A stretch of DNA of 64,000 bases, from contig NC_040016.1 in the NCBI RefSeq assembly GCF_000972845.2, positions 25,601,036 to 25,665,035 of the forward strand, given 5' to 3'. Origin of the DNA: Larimichthys crocea (Eukaryota; Chordata; Actinopteri; Sciaenidae). Position numbers and translations under genes: made by a program. Under the pieces are notes generated by a model, which worked only from the letters and a program-made list of their open reading frames with translations, was not told where the DNA came from and did no database searches. Shown one piece after another: positions 39,307 to 51,965 of the stretch (positions are counted from its first letter, which is position 1; every line of letters starts with the position of its first letter).

Positions 39307-42300
39307 TCAGAGGTCAGCGTCTCTCTGAGCCTCCATGGCTCGCTGCATCTTCTCCACCATCCACAGAGGAACTGAGAACGGCTTCAACTCGTCCATCCGG
39401 ACGTCCGGACAGTCCCTGAACACACACAGAGTTCGGTTACCATGGCAACCACAGACAGACACCCCTGTGGAGACAGAGGAGGTGATATCGTACTCACTTA
39501 TATTCATCACTGCGAGACAGATCCTGAATGTCCTCCTCGATCAGCAGGTAGGCCTGATCAAACACACACACAGATGTCACATGGTGCATTTAGGTGCAAT
39601 CATATCTGGTGTTTATGACACTGTATTGCTCTCACCATCTTCCCTCCTGTCGCTCTCATGTGATGTCTCTCTGCCAACCACTGCTTATCCTTCGCATCTG
39701 CTGCATACTGATACGCACACACACACACACACACGTTCATGTGTCTCTGCTCATTTAAGGAACATTCAGGTGTCTGTGTGTGTCATCACCTTAAACAGAT
39801 CAGCATGTTTGATGTAGATGCGTCCTCGGGTCCCGCCCATCCCTAGTGCCCTGCATAGTGACATCACAACAGAACACGTTGACTAACTTCAGTTTAAAAG
39901 GTCCAGACTGTCGTGTTCAAAGCAGGTTTGCATGTTGTTTTCATGGTGTTTACGTGTTCTCATGACATTTACGTGTTTACATGAAGTTTGTGTGTCTACA
40001 TGAGGTGTGTATGTTTGTGTTTACATGATGTTTACATGAGGTTTGTGTGTCTACATGATGTTTACATGTTTGTGTTTACATAATGTTTACATAAAGTTTG
40101 TGTGTCTGCATGATGTTTACATGTTTGTGTTTACATAAAGTTTGTGTGTCTACATGATGTTTACATGTTTGTGTTTACATAATGTTTACATAAAGTTTGT
40201 GTGTCTGCATGATGTTTACATGTTTGTGTTTACATAAAGTTTGTGTGTCTACATGATGTTTACATGTTTGTGTTTACATAATGTTTACATAAAGTTTGTG
40301 TGTCTGCATGATGTTTACATGTTTGTGTTTACATAAAGTTTGTGTGTCTACATGATGTTTACATGTTTGTGTTTACATGATGTTTACATAAAGTTTGTGT
40401 GTCTGCATGATGTTTACATGTTTGTGTTTACATAAAGTTTGTGTGTCTACATGATGTTTACATGTTTGTGTTTACATAATGTTTACATAAAGTTTGTGTG
40501 TCTGCATGATGTTTACATGTTTGTGTTTACATAAAGTTTGTGTGTCTACATGATGTTTACATGTTTGTGTTTACATAATGTTTACATAAAGTTTGTGTGT
40601 CTGCATGATGTTTACATGTTTGTGTTTACATAAAGTTTGTGTGTCTACATGATGTTTACATGTTTGTGTTTACATAATGTTTACATAAAGTTTGTGTGTC
40701 TGCATGATGTTTACATGTTTGTGTTTACATAAAGTTTGTGTGTCTACATGATGTTTACATGTTTGTGTTTACATAATGTTTACATAAAGTTTGTGTGTCT
40801 GCATGATGTTTACATGTTTGTGTTTACATAAAGTTTGTGTGTCTACATGATGTTTACATGTTTGTGTTTACATGATGTTTACATAAAGTTTGTGTTTACA
40901 TGATGTTTACATAAAGTTTGTGTGTCTGCATGATGTTTACATGTTTGTGTTTACATAAAGTTTGTGTGTCTACATGATGTTTACATGTTTGTGTGTTTAC
41001 ATAAAGTTTGTGTGTCTACATGATGTTTACATGTTTGTGTGTTTACATGATGTTTGTGTGTCTACATGAAGTTTGCATGAAGTTTGTGTGTCTACATGAT
41101 GTTTACGTGTTTACATATTTGTGTGTCTATGTGTTTACATGATGTTTCTGTGTCTACATGAAGTTTACATGAAGTTTGTGTGTCTACATGAAGTTTACAT
41201 GAAGTTTGTGTGTCTACATGATGTTTACGTGTTTACATATTTGTGTGTCTACGTGTTTACATGATGTTTCTGTGTCTACATGAAGTTTACATTAAGTTTG
41301 TGTGTCTACATGAAGTTTACATGATGTTTACGTGTTTACATGAAGTTTGTGTCTACATGATGTTTACATGATGTTTACGTGTTTACATGATGTTTACATG
41401 AAGTTTGTGTGTCTACATGATGTTTACATGATGTTTACGTGTTTACATGATGTTTACATGATGTTTACATGATGTTTACGTGTTTACATGATGTGTGCGT
41501 GTTTACATGATGTTTACATGATGTGTGCGTGTTTACATATGTTTACGTGAAATTTGTGTGTCTACATGATGTTTACATGATGTTTACGTGTTTACATGAT
41601 GTTTACGTGAAATTTGTGTGTCTACATGATGTTTACATGATGTTTACGTGTTTACATGATGTGTGCGTGTTTACATGATGTTTACATGATGTTTGCGTGT
41701 TGACTCACTTGTTGGCTCTTGAGCCAAGAACAAACGTGCTGCCGTCGTTCAGTCTGGACGGGTTCCACTGAAACACAAACACATTAATTGTTGATGGCTC
41801 TGATGGGTCTGTTGATGTAATAATCCGATCACAGGTGTTCACCTCCAGACTCACAATCACAAACACATGTCATGTTAAAGTTTATGACATTCAAACATCA
41901 TAACAAGCTGACAGGAAGTAACCACAATGTTCAGAGTGCAGGTAGAACACACCTGTGTGGATCCTGACTCACCTTTGGTCCTTCTCTCTTGATGGGTTCA
42001 GACTTGAGCTTCACTCTGAGGAAGAAGCAGGTACAGGTGATGTCATCTACCTGAACAGTGATGTTATCTGATACCTGTCTCATACTCACTGATTGGAGAA
42101 GGTGTGGGGTCGATCAGAAGAGACAGCCGCCGAACCTGGACGAGTCCTCCTCTGAAGACACAAGGACAGGTGATTATACAATACCTGTCTGTCTGTCTGT
42201 CTGTCTGTCACCTGTCTGTCTCTCTGTCTGTGAGGTCACAGGCGTACCTTCTTGAGGAGGGGGCTTCCTCTCTGGCAGTAGTCCTCATCCACAGGTCTGG

Positions 42301-43165
42301 ACCTCTGACAGGACACAAATAACCAGATCAGAACCGGATCAGGTTACAATGAGTTCTGGGTTGTTCTGATTAGTTCATTCCTACCTTGATGGCGACCTCT
42401 GACCCCGCTCTCTTCACCTCCCCCTCTGGAAACAGCTGTTTGGCCTGTCAGAGGAAACCATGGTAACAGAATGAGACAGCTGAGGTCAAAGGTCATGAGG
42501 TCAGACAGGAAGTGAAGAAGGTGATCTCACGTGTTCCAGAACATTCCTGCAGGCCTCTCGGATCAGCTGATCAGTTTGAACGTCATCGCCAACGTTCTCC
42601 TTCACGTTCTCCGCTGCTTTCTCAAAGAACTGTGAAAAGAACGATGACAACACCTGTTCACACCTGTCTATACGTCTCTTCACACACCTTTCTACATCTG
42701 TCCACACACCTGTTCACACCCCCACACACACTGTGACCTCTGACCTTCTGGTACTTCCTGAACACAGCCATGATGTCATCATTGAAGCTGGGCTGAAGCA
42801 CCGCCCTCAGCAGGTCCATGGACACCTGAGGATCCGTGTAGCTGCACACACACGGCAGCATGCAGACATCAAACATACATCAAACATACATCAAAATTAA
42901 CCTATAACAGTAACCATAGTAACCATGCCGGAGATAAATTTAAACGTGCAGAGGATTTAAATATTTACCTGTTACCCGTGCTAACATGTCAACACCTGTA
43001 CAAAGACTTTGGTAAGAATCTAAAGTGACGGTTAACCGTGTTAACCAGGTTAACACGGTTAACCAGGTGAACCAGGTGAACCAGTGAGCACTGACCTGAC
43101 TGTCATGTGTGAGCGGCGGCCTCGTCTGTGAATCTGTCTGTGTTTGATCATCACGTTCCACGGCT

Positions 43166-43211
<46 letters not shown>

Positions 43212-43396
43212 AGTGTTTGTCTCGCACAGCACAATATGACGTCATAACATATGACCATAAAAGGCCTGTGACGACAACATGACGTGTTCCGTGCTAAGCT
43301 AAGTTAGCTGCAGCTCCGTACCGGGCTCTGTTCCGGCTGCTCCGGGCCGTCCTGCTCCAGCCAGTCCCGGCCTCCCTCGCTGCGGTGGGCTCCCAT
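39307..43396 (-). CDS. dnttip1: Deoxynucleotidyltransferase terminal-interacting protein 1 (MiDAC subunit)
   Basis: DNTTIP1 (TdIF1) binds HDAC1/2 and DNA as a scaffold of the mitotic deacetylase complex. Exons on the minus strand: 43322-43396, 43096-43166, 42745-42841, 42531-42629, 42385-42444, 42248-42304, 42090-42151, 41973-42015, 41709-41767, 39790-39850, 39636-39707, 39498-39553, 39307-39415. The total is 921 nt, or 306 residues (human 329). Key blocks are NVMIKHRQIHRRGRRSHM, VSMDLLRAVLQPSFND, the linker KREGPK, FVLGSRANKALGMGGTRGRI, LAERHHMRATGGKMAYLLIE and LWMVEKMQRAMEAQRD. All borders are in phase. The CpG-rich region at 43397-43650 is the likely promoter. Intron 9 carries a 1.7-kb minisatellite that starts about 10 bp after the donor. 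Confidence 0.96.
39960..41700. repeat. GTTTACATGATGTTTACATAAAG minisatellite in dnttip1 intron 9
   Basis: About 1.7 kb of units combining ATGTTTACATGTTTGTGTTT, ACATAAAGTTTGTGTGTCTG and related phrases. A regular higher-order unit of about 110 bp is visible from about 40050 to 40850. It becomes more irregular towards 41700. Confidence 0.95.
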
Positions 43397-45615
43397 GGCT
43401 CAGACGGCGCCGACCCGGTCCGGATCGGATCAAACTGAGCTAACTAACCAGGCTAGGCTAACAGCAGCAGCTCCGAGTCCGCTCCGAGGCCTCCGGGCTG
43501 CGGCTTGATGTCGAGAGAGACGCGCTGACCGACACCGAGCGACTGAACCGAACCGAACTGAACCGAACCGAAGATCAATGATCGGTACCGTTTGTTTCCT
43601 GGAAGTGACACACCGCTCTTCCGCTTCCGTGAAGCTAGCTAGACGCTTCCGGCCATTTACTTCAGAATAAAAGCACGACCTCCACAAATCAAACACTTTG
43701 TTTAATGTTAAATTAATGTTTGTTAATTTAATGTTTAATTAAAGTTCTTTAAATGTGAACTGAGTGAACGAAAGACTCACTTACGTAAATTAAGTCATGA
43801 TTTTTATTTTAAACATTAAAAAACTTCTTACTGAACGTTAATCTGACGTTTCATAAAAGGTTTCATATTTTTATTAATTCAACTTACCTGATGTTTGACT
43901 TTAATGTTCTTATTCCAATATCATGATGACATTAAACTAATGTTGAGAAACGTCTGGAGAACGTTGACAGAACACTCATTGGACAGTGGAACATGTGACA
44001 GAGACAGACAGACGTGACTGGTTGGATATATTTTTACTGGGAGGTGAAGTTGCAGTTTGTCTGCAGGCAGATAAAGAACAGACTGTATTTACATTCTCCA
44101 GCTGTGAGGACCCCGCCGCCATCAAAGACGTTTTTTAAAAAAGTATCTGGTTTGATCAAACGTGAAGACGTCATCTTCAAGTGTGAAACTAATCTTTACG
44201 TCGTCGTCATGAAACTTTCTTCATGTCAAGATAATTAAAAATATAAACTGTCATCAGATTAATAAAGTTAAGAGTCGAGTTCCGGTCAGTTGGTCTCGTG
44301 TCCTCTGATTTAAACTCGTTTGTCTCTTTGGTGGCGGAACGCCGCGATTTAAAGGAACAGTCACGTTAGCCTAGCTTAGCACAAAGACTGGTAGCAGAGG
44401 GAAATTGCTAGCATCGCTCCATCTAAGACAGAATCACGTTCCCACAACGTTACACCAACGTTACACCAAATGAGGACTGCTCCTTTAAAACAAACGTCAT
44501 GTTGAACAAACGCTTGGCGAGAAGCTCAGCAGCGCCAAAGACTCGGCCTGAAAATACACTGAGGAACACGAACACCAGAACCAGAGTCCGGGAGAGTCCA
44601 GAAGAGTCCGGGAGAGTCCAGAAGAGTCCGGGAGAGTCCAGAAGAATCCGGGAGAGTTAATGTACAACAAAACGTGAGAATGAAGTGAAAGAAAGAAACA
44701 AGAAGAATGAGAGAGGGTCAGGGGAGGGGGGTCAGGGGAGGGGGGTCAGGTGGAGGTTCTGGCGCTGACTCGTGAACAGACAATAGGTTCTCTTCATAAC
44801 ACTTTGGTTTAGTTTAAACAAACTACAGAAACACAAAACAAACGTTGTTTAAACGTTAAATTAACTCATAGATGGAACATTGACTTCAGATCAGTTTGAC
44901 TGTACACTATCTACACGGAGACGCCTGATAGGACAGCTCGTCAGCCAGTCACAGGGCAGGCAGCTAGCTGCTGGTGGGAGGAACCATGATGTCACTCCAG
45001 CAGCTCCGCCTACACACTTCCTGTCTGATCATGACATCACAGGAAGTCTGATGAGTCCCGGTTCTGACTCCGCCTCCTTCCTCCAGCGATCGTGACCTCA
45101 GGCTCTGCCTCCATATCTGCCTGACACCGATTGGCCAGGCTGTCCTGAGGGGGCGGAGCCTGGCACTGGACATCACTGGATTCTGTCCAACTCAACAAAG
45201 AAAGTCCAATAGAAACGTTAGCTGCCTTGTCGACCAATCACCAAGCCCTGTCGGTGTGGGGACCAATCAGAAGCCCTCCAGTGACCTGGAGGACCAGTGA
45301 CATCACAGATGACATCACATGTTTTTATTGCTGGAGCTCCGACATGCGGCGGCTCGCTGATGAATTAAATCTTCTGTTGACTGTGCTGCTTGTTGCTAAG
45401 AAACAGGATCTGTGAAGTCAGAGCTTCGACCAATCAGAAGAGCGGATGTGAAGTGGGGGGGCAGACCAGCAGGGCGAACCAGCAACAACAGGGTTAACCC
45501 TGCTGGTGGCAGAGCGGCATTGTGGGTATGCGGACAGGATGTGCTACAGGTGCTGGTGAGGACGAGACGACGGTCAGAACAAAGGAACTCTGGGAAATAC
45601 TACAGGCCCCGCCCA
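43397..45615. other. dnttip1 promoter and pcif1 3' region
   Basis: 43397-43650 is CpG-rich upstream of dnttip1. From 43700 the sequence is AT-rich. 44366-44412 holds the dispersed fish repeat GTTAGCCTAGCTTAGCACAA AGACTGG, also seen at 27886-27961. 44575-44650 has three copies of GGGAGAGTCCAGAAGAGTCC. 44880-45615 would be the pcif1 3' UTR. I see no separate gene. Confidence 0.5.
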
Positions 45616-47307
45616 CTACACAGCAGCCATCTTGTCTCGAGGACTGCTGCTGCTGCTGCTACTGCTACTGCTGCTGCTGTTGTTGTTGTTGTTGTTGTCG
45701 TTGTCATGGCCACCAGGTGACATCACGGCGCTCTGTGGCCTATCACAGGGCTTGGGGGTGGAGTCTCTGTCTCCGGGAGTGATGTGGGCGGGGCCAGGAG
45801 AGGACAAGGAAGAGGGGTTGGAGGGGGACGGGCGATATGCCGCCGTCAGCTCAGCCAGACGCTCTGGAGTCGGAGCCCACTTCGCAAAACCGGCGTCGTT
45901 CTGAAGGAAAAGTACTGCAGTACCATGTACCGCCCGGTAGTACATCTCATCCCTGAAAACACACAGATACAGAGTAATGAGTACTGTACAAGTACTGAGA
46001 GTACATTATCAGTGCAGTAGAAGTACCTCTTGCAGATGTGTTGGCTCCCAGACCGATACTCATGCTCGAAGGCCGTGACGCTCAGCTGGTGACGGAGGAA
46101 GCGACTTCCCTCCATGCGGGTCAGAGCCGGAGTCACCGGGTCACGCCACTCAGGGACGAAGACGATGAAGGACAGAGGCTCCGAGGACTGATCCAACAAC
46201 TCCTGCAAGACCAGAACAGGCTGCTTCTGAACACTACGGCCTGCTTCTGAACACTACGGCCTGCTTCTGAACACTACGGCCTGCTTCTGAACCAAAACAG
46301 CACTGACCTCAAAGTGCGTCACCATGGCGTCCATCAGTTCTTCACAGAATGGAGGGTTGGCTTCAAAGGAACCGCTGACCGGACAGAAAGACAGGAACGG
46401 GCTGGACACAAAGACACAGTGAAAATACTGCAGTACAGACAGGTAAACAGACTCAGTGTAGAACACCTGTCTCACCCTCACAGGTAAACAGACTCAGTGC
46501 GGAACACCTGTCTCACCCTCTGGATCCAAAGAAGCCGTCGATGTCAGGGAAGGCGGAGCTAAACTGTTTGAAGTAACAGTTGAGCGGTGAAGCAAAACAC
46601 TCGAAGGAAACTCCGAACTGTCTGTTCAGCGCCTCAAACACCGACACGGGCAGCGCCCCCTGCAGGCCTGTCCCCTCGTTAGCCCCGCTGCCAAACATCA
46701 CCTGCACACACACACACGGCTCATTAATTCACCAATTACCAGGTGAGGCCAGATAAACGCTGATTAGTTAACAGAAGGTCAGCTGACCTGATATCTCTTG
46801 AGGAGGCACCAAACTCTGGAGAGGAACTTCTCAAAGCGAGGATCGTCTATACAGCTGTACCTGTACAACAACTCCTGATAGACAGGTGAACAAACAGACA
46901 GGTGATCAGACAGACAGATCATCACAGGATATAGTTTGAAACAGGCCTTTCTTTTTAACTTCCTGTTTAGGCTTTTATTGTGACTGTCATACTCTCAAAT
47001 ATGACTAAGTACTGATGAGTACTTGCAGTCCTCCAAGTACTCGCAGGTACTGACCAGTTTGCTGAAGTGTCCTCTGTTGACTTTGACCATCTCCCCTCTG
47101 AAGCGCAGACAGGCCACGTCGTTCTCAAAGTGCAGCTCAACTCGAGGGAGTGGCGGAGATGGCAGCGCCAGACGAACCGGGTAACAGTACACCAACCGGG
47201 ACTGCTGAGGGGACGCACACGCCTCTGAACACACAGACACGATACACATCAACAAACGGCACACCATAACTGTGTGTGTACCTGTGGGGGGGTCCTGCAG
47301 CAGGCTC

Positions 47308-47350
<43 letters not shown>

Positions 47351-50300
47351 GTGTGTGGTGTGTGTGTGTGTGTGTGTGTACCTGTGGGGGGTCTGCCGAG
47401 CAGGCCTCAGTGTGTTGTTTGTGTTGTGTGTGTACCTGTGGGGGGGTCCTGCAGCAGGCTCAGGGTGTGTGGTGTGTTGTACCTGTGGGGGGTCCTGCAG
47501 CAGGCTCAGGTGTGTGTGTGTGTGTGTGTGTGTACACCTGTGGGGGGTTCCTGCAGCAGGCTCAGTGTGTGTGGGTGTGTGTGTAACTGTGGGGGGGTCA
47601 TGCCAGCAGGCTCAGGAGTGTGTGTGTGTGTGTGGTGTGTGTACTGGGGGGGGTCGCCCAGCAGGCTCATCAAGGTGTGTGTGTGTGTGTGTGTGTGTGT
47701 TGTACTACCTGTGGAGGGTCTGCAGCGGCTCAGTGGTGCTGCGTGTTGTGTGTTGTACTGTGGGTGTCCTGCAGCAGGCTCACGTGTGGTGTACTGTGGA
47801 GGGTCCTGCAGCAGGCTCAGGTGTGTGTGTGTGCTGTACCTGTGGGCGTCCTGCAGCAGGCTCAGGTTGGTGTTGTGTGTGTGTTGTAACCTGTGGGGGG
47901 TCCTGCGCGGCAGGGTGGTGTGTGTGGTGTGTGTGTGTACCTGTGGAGGGGTCCTGAGCCAGGACTCAAGGTGTGTGTGTGTGGGTGTACCTGTGGGGGG
48001 TCTGAGGCAGGATCAGTGTGTGTTGTACCTGTGGAGGGGTCCTGCAGCAGGCTCAGGTGTGTGTGGTGTGTACCTGTGGGGGGTCCTGCAGCAGGTCAGG
48101 TGGTGTGTGTGTGTGTGTGTGTACCTGTGGGGGTCCTGCAGCAGGCTCAAGTGTGTGTGGTGTGTGTGTGTGTACCTGTGGGGGGGGTTCCTGCAGCAGG
48201 CTCATGTGTGTGTGTTTGTGTGTGTGGCCACTGTGTGTGTGGCTGAGAGGTACGGTGTGTGTGTGTGAAATGGGTGTGAAATGAGTGTGCTGGTGTGTGT
48301 GTACCGGTGGGGGGGTCCGGCAGCGGACAGTCAATGTGTGTGTGTACCTTGGAGGGGGTCTCTGCAAGCAGAAGGCAATCATGTTTTTGGTGTGTGTGGT
48401 ACCTGTGAGGGGGTCCTGCAGAGGGTCAGCGGTGTCGAAGTGTGTGTGTGTGTTTGGAGTGTGTGACATGTTGGATGGTGTCCTGTAGCAGGCTAAGGTT
48501 GGGTGTGTGTGTATGTGTGGTTCTCTCAGAGATGGGTGTGTTGGTACTTGGGGGTCCTGCAGCGGGCTCAGGTGTGTGGATGTGTGTATGTACCTGTGGG
48601 GGGATTCCTCTCACGGGCCAGTGTGTGTTGTGTACCTGTGAGGGGTCCTGCAGTCAGCCTCACGGTGTGTGTGTGTGTGTACCTGTGGCGGGGTCCTGCA
48701 GACGGCTCAAGTGTGTGTGTTGTGTGTACTGTGGGGGGGTCCTGCAGCAGGCTCAGGTGGTGTGTGTGTGTGTGTGTGTGTGTACATGGTGGGGTCCTGC
48801 AGCAGGCCTCAGTTGTTGCTGTGTGGGTTGTGTGTGGGTGTGGGTTGATGGGTAGGTTTGTGTGGTTGTGTGTGTCTGTGTGTGGGGGTCCTTCCAGCAG
48901 GCTCAGGTGTGTTGTGTGTGTGTTGTACCCTGTGGGGGTCCGCAGCAGGCTCAAGTGTGATGTGGTGTATGGGAGGGGTTCGCAGCAGTCTCAAGTGTGT
49001 GTGTCGTGTGTGTGTGTGTCACTGTGGAGGTGTCCTGCCGCAGGCTCAAGTGGTGTGTTGTGTGTGTGTGTGTGTGTGTGTACCTTGAGGGGTTTATTGC
49101 CAGCAGTCAAGTGTGTGTGGTTGAGCGTGTGTTGGTCGTGTGTTGTGTGTGTACCTGTGGAGGGGGTCCTGCAGCAGGGCCTCAGGTGTGTGTGTGTGTG
49201 TGTGTATGTATGTACCTGTGGGGGGTCCTGCCAGCAGGCTCAAGTGTGTGTGTGTTACTGTGGAGGGTGGTAATGCAGAATGCTCCGTGTGTGTGTGGTG
49301 TACCTGTGGGGGTCGGTCTGAGCCAGCGACCTACAGCTGGTGTGTGGTCGTGTGCTGTGTGATGTACTGCTGGGGGGTTCCATGCCAGCCAGGCTCAAAG
49401 TCTGTGTGTGTGTGTGTGTTGTACCTGTGGGGGCCCGTCCTGCAGCAGGTCAAGTGTGTGTGCTAGTGTGTGTGTGTTTACACCTGTGGAGGCGGCTTCC
49501 TGGCAGGTCAAGGTGCTAGGTGTGGTGTGTGTGTGTGTTAACTGTGGGGTGGTCCTGCAGAGCCAATTGTTACTGGAGCGTCTGAAGCAGGCAGTGGTTG
49601 TGTGTGTACGGGGTTCGGCCTCACAGTGTGTGTGTGTGTGTGTGTGTGTGGCTGTTGTGTGTGTGTGTGTGGTGTGCTGTACCTTGTGGGGGGGTCCTGC
49701 AGCCAGGCCCTCAAGTGTGTGTGCGTGTTTCCTGCTTGGGTTAGGCCTGTGTGGTGGACCTGTGGGCGGTGGTCCTGCAGCAGGCCTCAGGTGTGTGTGG
49801 TGTGTGTACCTGTGGGGGGGGTCCTGCAGAGCAAGTGGTGTCTGTGCAGGGCTCCAGGCTCGTGTGTGTGTGTGTGTGTTGTACCTGTCGGGCAGGTCCT
49901 GCAGCAGGCTCAACGGTGTTGTGTGTGTGTACGTGGCTAGGGTCCTGCAGGCAGGCTCAAGTTGTGTGTGTTGTGCCTGTGTCTGCTGTGCGGGGTCCGC
50001 AGCAGCTCAGGTTTGTCGTGTGTGTGTGTGTGTACCTGTGGGGGGGTCCTGCAGCAGGCTCAAGTGTGTGTGTGTGTGTGTGTGTGTGTACCTGTGGAGG
50101 GGTCCTGCAGCAGGCTCAGGTGTGTGTGTGTGTGTGTGTGTACCTGTGGGGGGGTCCTGCAGCAGGCTCAGGTGTGTGTGTGTGTACCTGTGGGGGGGTC
50201 CTGCAGCAGGCTCAGGTGTGTGTGTCTCAGGCGCCGGCTGTACTCTGCAGACAGCTGGTAGATCTTGGAGCAGATTCCCTCCACAGAGTCTCTGGCGACA

Positions 50301-51926
50301 GCGGCAACGTGTGGACCGCACTGCTGCCTCAGGTGCTCCAGACGGTCCTACACACACACACACACACACACATTAGTGATCATGTGAAGACATCAGGCCA
50401 GCAGAGGTCAAAGGTCACAGGTTACCATGTAGTCCTCCTTGCTGGCGGAGTGATCTCGGCGCAGCCAGTTCATAGTGTCCTCAGCGTTCCACTTCACCAC
50501 CTTCCTGCTCTCCGGACTCGCATTCCTGCACAGGTCACATGTCACAGGTTAGAGTCCACCCACCTGGTTATGTCATCAGCAGAACAAACCTGTGATTGGT
50601 CTGCTGGGACCTACCTGGAGTCGATCATCTTTTTGGCGGCTTCAGCGTATTTAAACAGCAGCTTCCGAGCTTCCTCCTTATACTTGATACGAGACAACCT
50701 GTGACAGGTCAGAGACAGCCAGGTCAGAGACAGACAGACAGGTCAGAGACAGAAAGACAGGTCAGAGACAGACAGGTACCTGATGGGAATATCGTTCATG
50801 ACCTCTCTAAACATGGATGGGGAGATGATGGGGTCACAGTCGCTCGGCAGTAAGGGGTCTTGACCTTTGTCGATCACCTTCCTCTCCAGTAACCAACGAT
50901 TGAACGACTCCCGGGGCGGATCAATACCTGAACAACAGACAGGTCAGAGAGAGACAGACAAGTCACAGACAGAGAACAGAGACAGACAGGCAGAGATATA
51001 GTCAGGTGTGGTGTGAACCTCCCTCTCAGGTGTGGCGTACCTTCTCTCTGGTGGCACAGTTCGTGGTAGTGTTGCCTCAGTTTGGTGACCAGCTGAGCCC
51101 TCTGCAGCTCGATCTCAGGGTGGGGGGGCAGGTGGTTGGCAGGAGGGTGTTCTCTGATCACAGCATTGGTCTGGATGTCCAAGTCCCAGTAGATCCTGAA
51201 AACAGGAAGTCCATGAGCACAGCACCTTGACCAACGAGCTAACATGCTTGGAGGGGCCGGGCATCGGTACTCACACGGCTGGCCTGTACGGAGCAGGGGC
51301 GGGGCTCGGGGTAGTGGGCGTGGTCATTTGGGCCTGTTTGTCATCAGGGGCAGAGCTCCAGGGTTTGACTCCTGGCGTGCTGGGAGAGATGGGTGTGGTG
51401 GGCTCCACCTGGAAACAAACAGAGGACTCAGTTACCCAAGATTCACTGCACAGGCTCTGACATCACATGACCAGGTGTGTGTCTTTACCTTAGCTCGCTT
51501 GAAGCTGTTCTGCCCCACCCCCTGCTCCTCAGAGCCCCTCCTCTTCCTCTGACCATTCCCAAGGTTACCATCTCCACCCTCTGCTGGAGCTGCATTCAGA
51601 CCTAAAGGGTCAGACTGAGAGACAGACAGGCAGTGAGAGACACACACACACACACAGACAGACAGGCAGTGAGAGACACACACACACACACAGACAGACA
51701 GACAGACAGGCAGTGAGAGACACACACACACACAGACAGACAGACAGACAGACAGACAGGCAGGCAGAGAGAGAGACACACACACACACACAGACAGACA
51801 GACAGACAGGCAGTCAGAGAGAGAGACACACACACACACACAGACAGACAGACAGACAGACAGACAGGCAGTGAGAGACACACACACAGACAGACAGACA
51901 GACAGACAGACAGGCAGTGAGAGAGA

Positions 51927-51965
<39 letters not shown>

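Noticed and set aside
47274..50704. Cys/Val-rich plus-strand frames of 200-330 codons
   Set aside because: They are the antisense of the pcif1 donor array and GT runs.
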